Shown one piece after another: positions 36,233-45,547 of a stretch of 64,000 bases of DNA. Every line of letters begins with the position of its first letter. Position 1 is the stretch's first letter. The stretch spans positions 1 through 64,000 of the forward strand of contig CAKUBG010000007.1 of assembly GCA_934636825.1 (NCBI GenBank), in the 5' to 3' direction. The notes below the pieces were generated by a model, which saw only the letters and a program-made list of their open reading frames with translations, was not told where the DNA came from and made no database searches. The translations under genes were made by a program, and so were the position numbers. This DNA comes from an uncultured bacterium (lineage in GTDB: Bacteria > Vulcanimicrobiota > Xenobia > Xenobiales > Xenobiaceae).

Positions 36233-36898
36233 ATGAGCCAGCAAATTCTCATTATAGGTTTGGGACAATTTGGTATGTCTTTAGCTAGAACACTCTCCGA
36301 AAAAGGAGTGGAAGTTTTGGCTGTAGATCGCAATTTGGCTCTAGTAGAAGAAGCTTCTCTTTTTGTAGCTGACGCTATGCAAATTAAGGTTACTGACGAA
36401 ACCGACATGGCTAGGCTTGAACCTTCCAAACGTGATGCGGCCGTCTGTGCTATCGGTGATAGCTCCAAAGAAGATTCGATTATTTGTACCGCTTTATTGA
36501 GCCAATTGGGAGCGCCTTTTATTGTGGCTAGAGCGCGTGACTCCGTACATAAACGCATTCTTAAGGCTGTAGGAGCCAATTTGGTAATTAACCCTGAACG
36601 TGAATTTGGTCGCCGCTTTGCTACACGTTTAATCAACCGCAATATGGTAGTCGATACCGATTTGGGTGATGATTGCTTATTGACCGAAATACGAGTACAG
36701 CCAGGCATGGTGGGCAAAAATTTAATCGAATTGGAATTGCCAAAGCGCTTTGAAGTTATGGTAGCGGGTATTCGCAGTTACGAAGATCCTTCCAAAATTA
36801 TCCATCCCAATCCGACTATACCTTTAAGAGCTGACGACAGATTGATTATCGTTTCTAATGAACGGGCTATCGCCGAGTTGCAAAAAAACTTTCGTTAA
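36233..36898 (+). CDS. trkA: Potassium uptake regulatory protein TrkA/KtrA (RCK domain)
   Basis: Cytosolic gating subunit of a Trk/Ktr potassium channel. 221 residues: an N-terminal Rossmann RCK domain with NAD-binding LIIGLGQFGMSLARTLSEKG and acidic end of strand 2 (VLAVDRN), then a C-terminal RCK_C domain (LIELELPKRFEVMVAGIR...PLRADDRLIIVSN). One RCK pair, so KtrA-like and not the double TrkA of E. coli. The channel gene follows 13 bases later. Confidence 0.93.
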   Translation: MSQQILIIGLGQFGMSLARTLSEKGVEVLAVDRNLALVEEASLFVADAMQIKVTDETDMARLEPSKRDAAVCAIGDSSKEDSIICTALLSQLGAPFIVARARDSVHKRILKAVGANLVINPEREFGRRFATRLINRNMVVDTDLGDDCLLTEIRVQPGMVGKNLIELELPKRFEVMVAGIRSYEDPSKIIHPNPTIPLRADDRLIIVSNERAIAELQKNFR

Positions 36899-36911
36899 AA
36901 AGTATTGAGCT

Positions 36912-38948
36912 ATGCTAAAGAAAATTGCAACCATATACAATCGCTTCGGTGAAGCGGCCAGCGGTTCGGCTTTCAGCAGTGCCGCCATGGCTTTGGCTCC
37001 ATTGGCGTTTATCTTTTTGGGCCTAGACTTAGATGATGGCGTAATGTCTCTCTTTAGGAGCACGTGTGCTGTTCTTACACTTATCTTCACTGTCCTAATT
37101 GGTTTATTTTGGGATAAATATCCACAATTAGGCAAATATTTAGCTTTAGCTGACGCTTTAGCTTGCGTTGGCGCCGCCGGACGCTATCTTTTCAGTGACC
37201 CTTTTTCAGCTTTAACAGTTTTTGTAGCCGTTTCTACTTTGGTTAATGCTGTAGTTCATTATCGTGGCAATGACAATGTGCAAGCTAAGAAATATTCCCA
37301 ACAAGAGGGAATAGAGTCTATAGGCGGCGCCGTAGGCGGCTTTGCTGGTCTATTTTTTATTACTTGGTTTCTGTGCGGATTAGATAATCAATTGGGGCTG
37401 TCTTTGTGTGCTTGTGGCGGTTTAATTTGCCAATTGATTTTTTATAAATGGTCCTTGAAATTAAAATCGCGCTTGCCTAAGACGATTGTTCTAGTTTGTT
37501 TTTTTTCCATTTGTTTCAGTTTTATCGCTCAGGGAACTTGGCTTACTGTTACTTGTCTGGCTTTAACCATTTTCTTGGACGTCTTTTTTGTCAACAGTTA
37601 TGGCAATTTGAAGTTGCGTGAAGATTTTGGTGTCGACTTTTTCCTCAATCGTCCCGCTCGTTTCTTATTGTTGACTTTTGTACTTCTTTGCACAGTCGGC
37701 TCTATTTTGCTCTATTTACCTATTTCCTCAGCTCGCAGCTTAAATTATATTGACGCTGCTTTTATGGCTGTAAGCGCTTCTTGTGTAACTGGATTAACTT
37801 GTTTAGATTTGGAGCACGATTTTACCGTTTACGGCAAGGTCTTCTTAGCTATTTTAGTACAGTTGGGCGGCTTAGGTATGATGGGTACGGCTTCTCTGGC
37901 TATGCACGCTATGGGACGTAGGCTCAGTTTGCGTCATGAGCGTCTGTTGGCTTCGCTTTCAGAAACGGAAAGCGGCCCCAACCTTATGCGCTCTCTTTAC
38001 ATTATCGTAATTTACGTATTTGTCTTAGAGAGCATAGGCGCTTTGGTAATGACCGCTTGTCTTATGGGGCAGGGAATGCCTTTCTCTGAAGCTTTGGGCA
38101 AAGCTGCTTTTATGGCCGTTTCTGCTTTTTGTAATGCTGGCATGACCCCCGAAAGCGGCAACTTAGTAAATTATGTTCATGTGCCTGGCGTATTATACAC
38201 TGTAGCTATTTTAGTTATTTGTGGTGGTATGTCGCCTTTAACCTTTTTAGCTTTGCCTTTGTGGTTTAGGCGTCGCCACATTTCTTTAGCCAGTTTTTTA
38301 GCTTTGGTAACTACGGCTTTACTGCTGTTTTTGGGTACCGCCGCCTATATGACGCTAGAATGGAATGGTATTTTCGCTCAGTTAGCTCCGCTGGATAAAT
38401 TGCATAATGCCTTTTTCTTTTCGGCGGTGGGACGAACAGCCGGTTTTAACGCTGTAGATGTCAGTACCTTAAGCCCGCTCAGCACTCTTATGACTCTGGT
38501 TTTTATGCTCATAGGAGGCTGCCCCGGAGGTACCGCTGGCGGTATGAAAACGGTCACAGTAGCTATTATGTTTTTGGCTTTTTGGACTGACTTAAATCAG
38601 GAAAAAGAGGTCGTTTGCCGCCGCCGTCTGGTGCCGCACGATGTCGTCAGACGAACTATCACCATTTTGATGGCTTTTATGCTCACTTTAGCCTCTGTTT
38701 TAACTTTGCTCTTTATGACTCAGACTGTGGCTCCCAAATTGTTGCTTTTTGAAGCTGTCTCCGCTTTGGGAACCGTAGGCCTAAGTTTGGGAGCCACTTC
38801 TCAACTTGACGAAATAGGCAAAATTATCATTATGTTTACGATGTTTTGTGGTAGAATTGGGCCTATTTCCATTTTTGCTGTTATGGCAGACGACAAATCG
38901 GTTAAACATGAAGTGGGCTATCCCCAAGAACATATTCCTTTGACTTAG
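36912..38948 (+). CDS. trkH: Potassium uptake transmembrane protein TrkH/KtrB with N-terminal membrane extension
   Basis: Integral membrane potassium channel of the Trk/Ktr family. The four selectivity-filter segments are VSASCVTGLT, VSAFCNAGMTP, GRTAGFNAVD and SALGTVGLS. The canonical region starts near residue 245 (FLNRPARFLLLTFVLLC). Ahead of it are about 240 additional residues with seven or so hydrophobic segments (TAPLAFIFLGL..., CAVLTLIFTVLIGLFW), giving 678 residues versus about 450-480. The function of the extra membrane domain is unknown. Operon with trkA. Confidence 0.9.
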   Translation: MLKKIATIYNRFGEAASGSAFSSAAMALAPLAFIFLGLDLDDGVMSLFRSTCAVLTLIFTVLIGLFWDKYPQLGKYLALADALACVGAAGRYLFSDPFSALTVFVAVSTLVNAVVHYRGNDNVQAKKYSQQEGIESIGGAVGGFAGLFFITWFLCGLDNQLGLSLCACGGLICQLIFYKWSLKLKSRLPKTIVLVCFFSICFSFIAQGTWLTVTCLALTIFLDVFFVNSYGNLKLREDFGVDFFLNRPARFLLLTFVLLCTVGSILLYLPISSARSLNYIDAAFMAVSASCVTGLTCLDLEHDFTVYGKVFLAILVQLGGLGMMGTASLAMHAMGRRLSLRHERLLASLSETESGPNLMRSLYIIVIYVFVLESIGALVMTACLMGQGMPFSEALGKAAFMAVSAFCNAGMTPESGNLVNYVHVPGVLYTVAILVICGGMSPLTFLALPLWFRRRHISLASFLALVTTALLLFLGTAAYMTLEWNGIFAQLAPLDKLHNAFFFSAVGRTAGFNAVDVSTLSPLSTLMTLVFMLIGGCPGGTAGGMKTVTVAIMFLAFWTDLNQEKEVVCRRRLVPHDVVRRTITILMAFMLTLASVLTLLFMTQTVAPKLLLFEAVSALGTVGLSLGATSQLDEIGKIIIMFTMFCGRIGPISIFAVMADDKSVKHEVGYPQEHIPLT

Positions 38949-38993
38949 TTTCACATATATCAAGTTAGGCAATTGCGGAGAAAGTAGAAAAAT

Positions 38994-39650
38994 ATGAAAA
39001 TTGCAAAATCGATAAAAATAAGCATTTGGTGTTTTATACTTTTCAATTTGGCTGTAGCTTATTGCTGTATCTGGATCTTTGCTCGTATGTTGCCTTCTAT
39101 AGAAGCGGTAATGGCCAATAACGAAACGACCATTCATGCCTCGATGGGTATGATGGCTATGCTTACTCAAGAAAATAGTGGACTGATTCGCAGAGTTCAA
39201 GCCCAACCAAAATTTGAACATTTTTTGCGTGAAGCGGAAAGCTGTGTCAGCGAGGAAGGTGAGCAAAACTATATTGACATTATTAGGCAAAATTACCAAG
39301 CCGCTTTTGATAGAAAAAAACTGGAGTTCAATATTGTAGTCGACGCTGTGGTGCAACTGGAGAGGCTCAATCAGAAGGCCATGCACAATTCTATTAAGCA
39401 AGCCGAACATATGGGACGCACCGGAGCTTGGGGCATTGTTTTTATGGCAGCTATGAATTTTGTGGCCGGTTTAGTTTTTTTGCATAATTTGAGTATAAAA
39501 TTTATCGAACCGCTTGAAGAAATAGAGCATACTGTCAGCGATTTTAAAAAGGGTAATACTATGCGTCGCTGCGTCGTCTCTAATCAATCAATGGGCATGG
39601 AAAAAGTTATGCGCAACTTAAACGATCTTTTGGATTCGATCAATAAGTAG
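38994..39650 (+). CDS. Two-pass membrane protein with HAMP-like C terminus
   Basis: 218 residues with the front end of a sensor/chemoreceptor: TM1 (IWCFILFNLAVAYCCIWIFA), an extracytoplasmic helical domain of about 110 residues, TM2 (GIVFMAAMNFVAGLVFLHNL) and a HAMP-like segment (IKFIEPLEEIEHTVSDFKKGN...MEKVMRNLNDLLDSI). No kinase, cyclase or methyl-accepting domain follows, so it may pair with a separate output protein. It follows trkH by 45 bases. Confidence 0.6.
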   Translation: MKIAKSIKISIWCFILFNLAVAYCCIWIFARMLPSIEAVMANNETTIHASMGMMAMLTQENSGLIRRVQAQPKFEHFLREAESCVSEEGEQNYIDIIRQNYQAAFDRKKLEFNIVVDAVVQLERLNQKAMHNSIKQAEHMGRTGAWGIVFMAAMNFVAGLVFLHNLSIKFIEPLEEIEHTVSDFKKGNTMRRCVVSNQSMGMEKVMRNLNDLLDSINK

Positions 39651-39686
39651 TAAATTTTTCGTTTTATCATGAGGTATAATTACAGC

Positions 39687-40625
39687 ATGGAACTTAAGCA
39701 TTATACGGTTATTGATGTAGAGTTGGCTAATTTCAAACCAAGTTCCGTTTGTCAAATTGCTATTCAGGAAGTTCTTGATGATGAAGTTGTTTTTGAAGCT
39801 TCGTCCTTAATAAATCCCCAGGAGAGATTTTCTTCTGTTTGTGTGAACGTACATGGTATCGAGTATCAAGATGTAAAAAACGCACCTACTTTTGCTCAGT
39901 ATTGGCCAACTATAAAAGAACATTGTCTCAATACCGTTTTAGTGGCTCATAACGCTATTTTTGACGTTTCGGCTCTAAATGCGTCTTTGGAAAAATATTA
40001 TATATCGTTGGATGGCGATTTGCCTTACCTATGTACTATGCTTTTAGCTAAGCGTCTTTTGCCTCAGAGGTATGCTAAATTAAAGAAAAAAGCGCTTCCT
40101 GAAAAAGAGCTTGCCGAAGAAGATTCGGTCGATTATGGTTTTGGCTTGGCCGCTTTATGTCACCATTACCACATAGATATGCTTAAGCACCATGATGCTT
40201 TTTCCGATGTAGTAGCTTGTCGTTGTTTGTTGCAAAAATTGCTCGAAAGTGGAGAGTTAATCGCTGCTGATTTTCATGAATTTCGTCGCCCGTCTTCTAG
40301 GCTAGCTGTAGCTTTGGCATCCTCCGGGTATACCAAGCCGCGCGATTTACCCAAAATAGGTCAAAGTGGCGTAAGGTATTGTTTTACCGGCAAATTTGCT
40401 TACGGATCGCGTTCTCGCGTGTCTGAGCTGGCAGAAAAAACTGGTGGCATAGTCAATAATTCGGTACAACTAGATACAGATTATTTAGTTGTAGGTAGTC
40501 GGCGCAGTCTTAAAACTGGTGTTTCTACAAAAGAGCAAAAAGCCAGACAAATGATAAAGCAAGGCTATCTTTTGGCTATTATTAGTGAAGACGAATTTTT
40601 AGAAGGCCTAAAATCTGCTAAATAA
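39687..40625 (+). CDS. DnaQ-type 3'-5' exonuclease with C-terminal BRCT domain
   Basis: Exonuclease of the DEDDh family: Exo I VIDVELANF (Asp and Glu), Exo II AHNAIFDVSAL and Exo III HHDAFSDVVACR with the His and Asp. Residues about 225-312 form a BRCT domain (GVRYCFTGKFAYGSRSRVSELAEKTGGIVNNSVQLDTDYLVVG). DnaQ-BRCT fusions are seen in several phyla and probably act in DNA repair. The ATG at 39687 is preferred over one six codons upstream, because GAGG lies 12 bases before it. Confidence 0.85.
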   Translation: MELKHYTVIDVELANFKPSSVCQIAIQEVLDDEVVFEASSLINPQERFSSVCVNVHGIEYQDVKNAPTFAQYWPTIKEHCLNTVLVAHNAIFDVSALNASLEKYYISLDGDLPYLCTMLLAKRLLPQRYAKLKKKALPEKELAEEDSVDYGFGLAALCHHYHIDMLKHHDAFSDVVACRCLLQKLLESGELIAADFHEFRRPSSRLAVALASSGYTKPRDLPKIGQSGVRYCFTGKFAYGSRSRVSELAEKTGGIVNNSVQLDTDYLVVGSRRSLKTGVSTKEQKARQMIKQGYLLAIISEDEFLEGLKSAK

Positions 40626-40654
40626 AGAGTTATAGCCTTAAATAGCCAGCTTTG

Positions 40655-41593
40655 TCAGTGCGTCGTTTTTTCTAAAGCCTCGATAGCTTTTCTCAAGCTG
40701 GCTTCAGTAGGATCGTCTTCGGCCGGGCCATTAGCATATAGCGGCTTGCGGCTGAGGCTTTTGTTGATATAGAGTTTTTGTTCTTTACTCAAAAGTTGAG
40801 CTATTTTTTCTTGGGCTTGGCTCTCGGCATATTTGCTATTTTCCGCTTCTTCAATCAGCTTTAGTACATAGCGAGCTTGAGCCGGGCTCAAGGTCAATTC
40901 GTTTCCTGCTTTTTCTAGAAGCATAATAGCAATTAGGCAACGCTCGTAATCATTACTAACGCGCTGTTTGTTGCTCCTTTGCAACATTTGCATATATCTA
41001 TCCGAATGGCCTGGCCTAATTTCTTCCATTTGAGCTGAAGTAGGCTGATTTTTTAAGTGAGCTTGGGCCATTTGCATAGTAAGCTGAGCCGAATCTTCCG
41101 AACTTAATTCATCTTTTTTATTGTTGGAATTGTTGCCTAAAGCCGATTTTAAGTGCAAATTTCCGGAGGAAGAATTGTTAGCTGTTGAGGAGGCGCTACT
41201 GTCACTCTCTTGAGGCGCACCGGGGGCATTTCTTGTCGAATTGGCTGCTTGAGGAGCCGAACCGACAAAAATCGAGCTGGAATTATTTACTTGAGGCATA
41301 CCGACACGGGTAGGTACATTTTGGGGAGCGTTTTCGCCAAAGCCGACGGCTACATTTCCGGTGTTTGATTGGCTGGTAGATTCAGCAAATTGGCCTTTAG
41401 GATCTTGACCTGGAGTAGGTTGAGGCTGTAGGGGCTGTTGTTTATTGTCGTGGCCTTGAAAGATCAAGTTTTTGTCCGCTTGAGAAAGTGGGCCTATTTT
41501 TCCAATTTTGCTCGTAAAAATAAAGTAAAGCTGCACGGTTACAAACACGATAGCAGCTAACAAAACGGCTCTGGCCAACTTTAAACGAAACAT
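40655..41593 (-). CDS. Hypothetical membrane-anchored protein with low-complexity linker
   Basis: 312 residues, unrecognised. One N-terminal membrane anchor (ARAVLLAAIVFVTVQLYFIF), a Gln/Asn/Ser/Pro-rich stretch of about 130 residues, and a C-terminal helical region (RCLIAIMLLEKAGNELTLSPAQARYVLKLIEEAE...KIAQLLSKEQKLYINKSL) that resembles Spy/LTXXQ-like helices only loosely. Convergent with the DnaQ-BRCT gene (29 bases between stops) and divergent from the ABC transporter. Confidence 0.55.
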   Translation of the reverse strand: MFRLKLARAVLLAAIVFVTVQLYFIFTSKIGKIGPLSQADKNLIFQGHDNKQQPLQPQPTPGQDPKGQFAESTSQSNTGNVAVGFGENAPQNVPTRVGMPQVNNSSSIFVGSAPQAANSTRNAPGAPQESDSSASSTANNSSSGNLHLKSALGNNSNNKKDELSSEDSAQLTMQMAQAHLKNQPTSAQMEEIRPGHSDRYMQMLQRSNKQRVSNDYERCLIAIMLLEKAGNELTLSPAQARYVLKLIEEAENSKYAESQAQEKIAQLLSKEQKLYINKSLSRKPLYANGPAEDDPTEASLRKAIEALEKTTH

Positions 41594-41728
41594 GCTCGCT
41601 TATTGGCAGATCCAGCTTAAAAATACCTGCCAAAGGTCGGCTTCTTCTTGACAAAGGGCGGCTATGTTGTAGACTTTTGGGGCGTTTGTCTTCAGGAGAA
41701 TGCAAAAATATCAGAAAGCGTATTTATT

Positions 41729-43768
41729 GTGAGCTTTAAGAATTTAGTCAAGACTTTGGGACGAGTTCTCAAATATCTCTTGCCTTATTGGAAAATTGTC
41801 GTTATAGCGCTGCTTTTTAACTTGTTAGCTACAGGTACTCGTTTGTGTCAAGCTAAATTTGTGGGTTGGATTATGGAGCTTATGTCTAAAGGCAGTCCAG
41901 CCATAGCCGCCGTTTTAGACCAATCGTCTCACCCAGAAGAACAGAAGCTCAAACAAGCTGGCATTACTCCTTACGGCGAAAAAGCTAAGCAAGGGCAGGG
42001 ACAGTCTGTAGCAAGCGCCACCAGTTCAGCCGGCAATGGTGCTGAGTCTGAGGCCTCGAGAGCTGATATCGATAAATCAATAGATAAACTAGTAGAAGCC
42101 GGATCTGGGCCTGTCGGTAGCGGACATTCTGACGAAAATGCTCAAGTCAGCTCCCAGGAAGCTGCTTTCAATCAGTTTTTCAGCTATGACGACGGGCGCA
42201 ATCCTTTTGTCACGCTCAACTATGTCTGTTTGCTGTTTTTAATTGTCATGGCCGTAATGGGCGTTTGCACCTATTTTCAGAAGTACCTTACCGATCAGTG
42301 TGGCCAATTGGCTATACGCGATTTCCGCAACAACGTTTTTTGCTCGTTGCAGCGTTTGCCCATTAAGTTCTTCGACAAAATGCGCTCTGGTGAAGTGCTT
42401 TCCCGCTCTACTACCGACGTTATTACCGCTTCGGGTGTTTTTAGCTTACTTTCCGAGTTTACTAAAAACTTTTTAATGGTAGTAGGCTGCTTTGTTTGGA
42501 TGTTCTGGCGCGATTGGCAAATGACTATCGTGGTTTTGCTTATTAGCCCCATGGTAGCTATCGCCATTAGCAATTTTGGCGCCAAGATTGGCCAAAAAAC
42601 TAGCAAATTACAAGCCCGCTTAGCCGACCTTTCCGCTTTGCAATTTGAAAATGTTTCAGCTATTAAAGTTGTTAAAGCCAACAGCCGTGAAGATTACGAA
42701 TATAAGCGCTTCTTAAATCGCAACGAAGATAACTATGCCGCCCAAATGAAGGTTGTGCAAGTGCAATCTATGCAATCGCCTGTTGTGGAATTTTTGGGTA
42801 TTATTGGCATTATTATTATCGTTTGGTTTGGCGCTACTCGCATTTTGCAAGGCCAAGTTAGCTTCTCCCAAATGACCGAATATTGGGCTCTTATGGCTAT
42901 GACTAGTCACCCTCTGTCGGTACTTTCTACTTTCTATGGCAGTTGCCAAAACTCCGCTGCGGCTGCTGTGCGTGCCTTTGAAATTATCGATTCCGCTCCC
43001 GAAACTTCTAGTCCCGACGCTGTTGAATTGCCTCAAGTAAAAGGCGAAGTCGAGTTCGAAAATGTTTCCTTTGCTTACGAAGAAGACAAGCCCGTTTTGG
43101 ATAAGGTCAACTTAAAGATTAAGCCCGGCGAATTTGTAGCTATCGTCGGCACCAATGGCTCGGGCAAATCCACTTTGGTCAATATGTTGGAGCGTTTCTA
43201 TGCTCCCGACTCAGGTAAAATTAAGATTGATGGCTACGATATTGCCAAAGTTACTTTGGATTCGTTGCGTTCGCAAATTGGTATCGTCTTCCAAGAATCG
43301 ATTCTTTTCCGCGATACTATTTACGAAAACGTGCGCTATGGCAACTTAAATGCCAGTGAAGCTGAAATAAAAGAGGCCATCACCATGTCGGGAGCTGACG
43401 AATTTATTGCCAAATTCCCTGAAGGCTTAAATACCAACGTGGGTGAGCGCGGCTCAGCTCTTTCCGGCGGTCAGCGCCAGCGTTTGGCTGTAGCTCGCGC
43501 TTTAGTACACAATCCGCATATTTTAATTTTGGACGAATATACTTCCGGCTTGGATGCTAATGCCGAAAGCAATTTAACCGAAGTTATCGACCGCTCTATG
43601 AAAGGGCGCACTTGCTTAGTTATCGCTCACCGTTTAGCTACTATCAGACACGCCGATCGTATCGTAGTTATGAATGCCGGCAAGATAGCTGAAGAAGGCT
43701 CGCACAGCGAACTTATGGCTAAAAATGGCCTCTATCGCCAAATCTTCGAAACACAAGCGGTAGTCTAA
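41729..43768 (+). CDS. ABC transporter, MsbA/LmrA-type half-exporter
   Basis: Homodimeric-type exporter: six-helix membrane domain plus ATPase. VGTNGSGKSTLVNML is Walker A, FQESILFRDTIYENV the Q-loop region, LSGGQRQRLAVARAL the signature, ILILDEYTSGLD Walker B with catalytic Glu, and HRLATIRHADRI the H-loop. Between the first two helices there is an atypical insert of about 90 residues rich in Ser, Gly, Ala, Glu and Lys (encoded at about 41890-42200). The longer open frame starts at 41648; the GTG at 41729 gives a normal start before FKNLVKTLGRVLKYLLPYW. The substrate is unknown, lipid or peptide. Confidence 0.88.
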   Translation: MSFKNLVKTLGRVLKYLLPYWKIVVIALLFNLLATGTRLCQAKFVGWIMELMSKGSPAIAAVLDQSSHPEEQKLKQAGITPYGEKAKQGQGQSVASATSSAGNGAESEASRADIDKSIDKLVEAGSGPVGSGHSDENAQVSSQEAAFNQFFSYDDGRNPFVTLNYVCLLFLIVMAVMGVCTYFQKYLTDQCGQLAIRDFRNNVFCSLQRLPIKFFDKMRSGEVLSRSTTDVITASGVFSLLSEFTKNFLMVVGCFVWMFWRDWQMTIVVLLISPMVAIAISNFGAKIGQKTSKLQARLADLSALQFENVSAIKVVKANSREDYEYKRFLNRNEDNYAAQMKVVQVQSMQSPVVEFLGIIGIIIIVWFGATRILQGQVSFSQMTEYWALMAMTSHPLSVLSTFYGSCQNSAAAAVRAFEIIDSAPETSSPDAVELPQVKGEVEFENVSFAYEEDKPVLDKVNLKIKPGEFVAIVGTNGSGKSTLVNMLERFYAPDSGKIKIDGYDIAKVTLDSLRSQIGIVFQESILFRDTIYENVRYGNLNASEAEIKEAITMSGADEFIAKFPEGLNTNVGERGSALSGGQRQRLAVARALVHNPHILILDEYTSGLDANAESNLTEVIDRSMKGRTCLVIAHRLATIRHADRIVVMNAGKIAEEGSHSELMAKNGLYRQIFETQAVV

Positions 43769-43832
43769 TTAAGCTATTTTTGAAGACATTGTCCGTCGGC
43801 ATAATTTGTTTGATATGCACGACTAACAATAA

Positions 43833-43896
43833 AAGCGCCGCTGCCGGGCTGTGAATTATTGCTCACAAGCTTGGAAGCGGCGCTTACGTTTTTTAA
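43833..43896. terminator. Bidirectional terminator
   Basis: AAGCGCCGCT (43833-43842) pairs perfectly with AGCGGCGCTT (43876-43885), followed by ACGTTTTTT; convergent ABC transporter and nuclease genes. Confidence 0.75.
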
Positions 43897-43905
43897 ACGC
43901 AACTT

Positions 43906-44931
43906 TTAAGGATTACATCTTTTGCAAGGTGAATAGCCGTCGCTAATCAGGCTGCTGCGTGAGCCTGTGTATTCTTCACGATTTCTGCTGCTTATGCGGG
44001 CGGCGCTGCTGCAGCCGGGACGGTGGAATTTGTGGGTGCTGTTATTAAGGACATAAATATTAACGGCCATGCTCTTAGACGGAGAGGAAGTGCTTACTTT
44101 GGAATAGCTGGAGCTTTTCGTTACTGAGCGTTGGGAGGAAGAACTGTGGCTTTTTTGCGTTGTCTTTTTAGCAACGGTAGTTCCACCTGTGTAAGTACTA
44201 GTGCCGGTTTTGTAGTTTATGCTAATTTGTGGTTGTACATTGTAGCAATAAACATTAAAAAGAACGCTGCGGCCGCCGTCTTCAGTGGACATAGCTTCCA
44301 TAAGTACACCGTGAGCCACTAAGTTATTGCCTTTAAAAACTGGTGTAACGCGGTAAAGTACGTGTTTGCCAGTTTCTTTTACGTAGTCGGCTACCATATT
44401 TTCAAAAGGCAGCATACCTTGCACATTTAAGTATCTGGTACCGGTAATTAAGTTGCAAGGATTGGCATTTTCAGCCGTGAGTTGGTAGCCGATTAAGTGG
44501 CAGCGGTTGTAAAGGTATTTGCCATCTACACAATCGTATTTAGCCAAGTGCCAACCACTCGGTTTTACTTGGCCAATTTTGCCACGCTTGGTTGTGGGCA
44601 TAAGGTCGCGGCCTACATTAGCCATAGCGGTACCGCAGCGCCCCAAGTTGTCTAAGGAACTGTATTTTTCATAAGAGCGAGATACTCTGTCAGCTTTAGT
44701 GAAAAAAGGTACGTTTTTATTGATAACAGCGTAAGGCTTGCCAGAATAGGCTGGAACCGAAGCTAAAGAAAAGCGGCCCAGACTTATTGGGTTGGCAATA
44801 CGCCCTGAAGAAGCAGCTAATAATTGGAAATCGCTATTGTCAGCAGCCATAGTCGGCAAGACTAAGCTTAAAGTAAAAAGCAGTGATAAGAAAAATAGGC
44901 TAAATTTGGATAATTTATATTTATTGTACAT
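43906..44931 (-). CDS. Secreted DNA/RNA non-specific endonuclease (EndA/NucA-like)
   Basis: 341 residues with a signal peptide (LFFLSLLFTLSLVLPTMAA). The nuclease core has YLYNRCHLIGYQLTAENANPCNLITGTRYLNVQGMLPFEN, the form of the beta-beta-alpha-Me motif seen in streptococcal EndA-type enzymes (DRGH replaced by NRCH) with a later metal-ligand Asn. A Ser/Thr-rich linker leads to a C-terminal module (THKFHRPGCSSAARI...GYSPCKRCNP) that resembles Ada-like metal-binding repeats. Likely digests extracellular DNA for nutrients or uptake. The gene upstream ends 2 bases before its start. Confidence 0.8.
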   Translation of the reverse strand: MYNKYKLSKFSLFFLSLLFTLSLVLPTMAADNSDFQLLAASSGRIANPISLGRFSLASVPAYSGKPYAVINKNVPFFTKADRVSRSYEKYSSLDNLGRCGTAMANVGRDLMPTTKRGKIGQVKPSGWHLAKYDCVDGKYLYNRCHLIGYQLTAENANPCNLITGTRYLNVQGMLPFENMVADYVKETGKHVLYRVTPVFKGNNLVAHGVLMEAMSTEDGGRSVLFNVYCYNVQPQISINYKTGTSTYTGGTTVAKKTTQKSHSSSSQRSVTKSSSYSKVSTSSPSKSMAVNIYVLNNSTHKFHRPGCSSAARISSRNREEYTGSRSSLISDGYSPCKRCNP

Positions 44932-44933
44932 AG

Positions 44934-45353
44934 TTAACCTTTGCGAGTGTATGTTTCTTCAGTAATTTTGTCGTGAGAAGAACCTACAAAATCGACGGAA
45001 TTTTCTAATTGCCAATTTTGCGTCAAATCTATATCGAAATAAAAATCGGCCGGATAGTCTCTATTCCAGCGGAAGACAATAATTTTCTCGGCTTGGCTTT
45101 CGTAATCTTGAACAGAGACATTTTCTACCCAACAATACTGGCCTTTACCAGCTTCATCTAAAAAATGTTCGCTCACGTGAAGTTGCTCTTGTTTAGCTTC
45201 ATTGGCGAATGATTCGGCAGAATATTCGTTCAAGAATAATTTATCTTGGCCGATTAAAGCCAAAATGTGCTGACGCAGCAAACGATCTTGGCTTTGGCGC
45301 CTCTGGTTAAACAACAAGCCGTTATTGTTGTCTAAAGCGGTAATAATGATCAT
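44934..45353 (-). CDS. Conserved hypothetical protein in operon with the nuclease
   Basis: 139 residues. The pattern MIIITALDNNNGLLFNQRRQSQDRLLRQHI, then YSAESF, CWVENV, FRWNRDYPADFYFDIDL and GSSHDKITEETY is a conserved small family I have seen next to such nucleases, sometimes mislabelled ribonuclease Z; no Z-like metal motif is present. Only 2 bases separate it from the nuclease, so a role as inhibitor or chaperone for it is plausible but unproven. No signal peptide, so it stays in the cytoplasm. Confidence 0.7.
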   Translation of the reverse strand: MIIITALDNNNGLLFNQRRQSQDRLLRQHILALIGQDKLFLNEYSAESFANEAKQEQLHVSEHFLDEAGKGQYCWVENVSVQDYESQAEKIIVFRWNRDYPADFYFDIDLTQNWQLENSVDFVGSSHDKITEETYTRKG

Positions 45354-45547
45354 TCTTTTCGCTTTCTTGGAAGTAAATTAAAAGAAATTGGCCGCCTACT
45401 TTAAGGCTAAACCACAAGTGTAATTGTGCCGTCAAAAAGTAAATATTGCAAGCTTTCCGCTTATATATCTAGACCAAAACTTTTTTTGTCTTGATAGGAA
45501 AGCAAGCTACTGTCTATTGCTATGGGCAGTTCAAGGGGGGAAAATAT

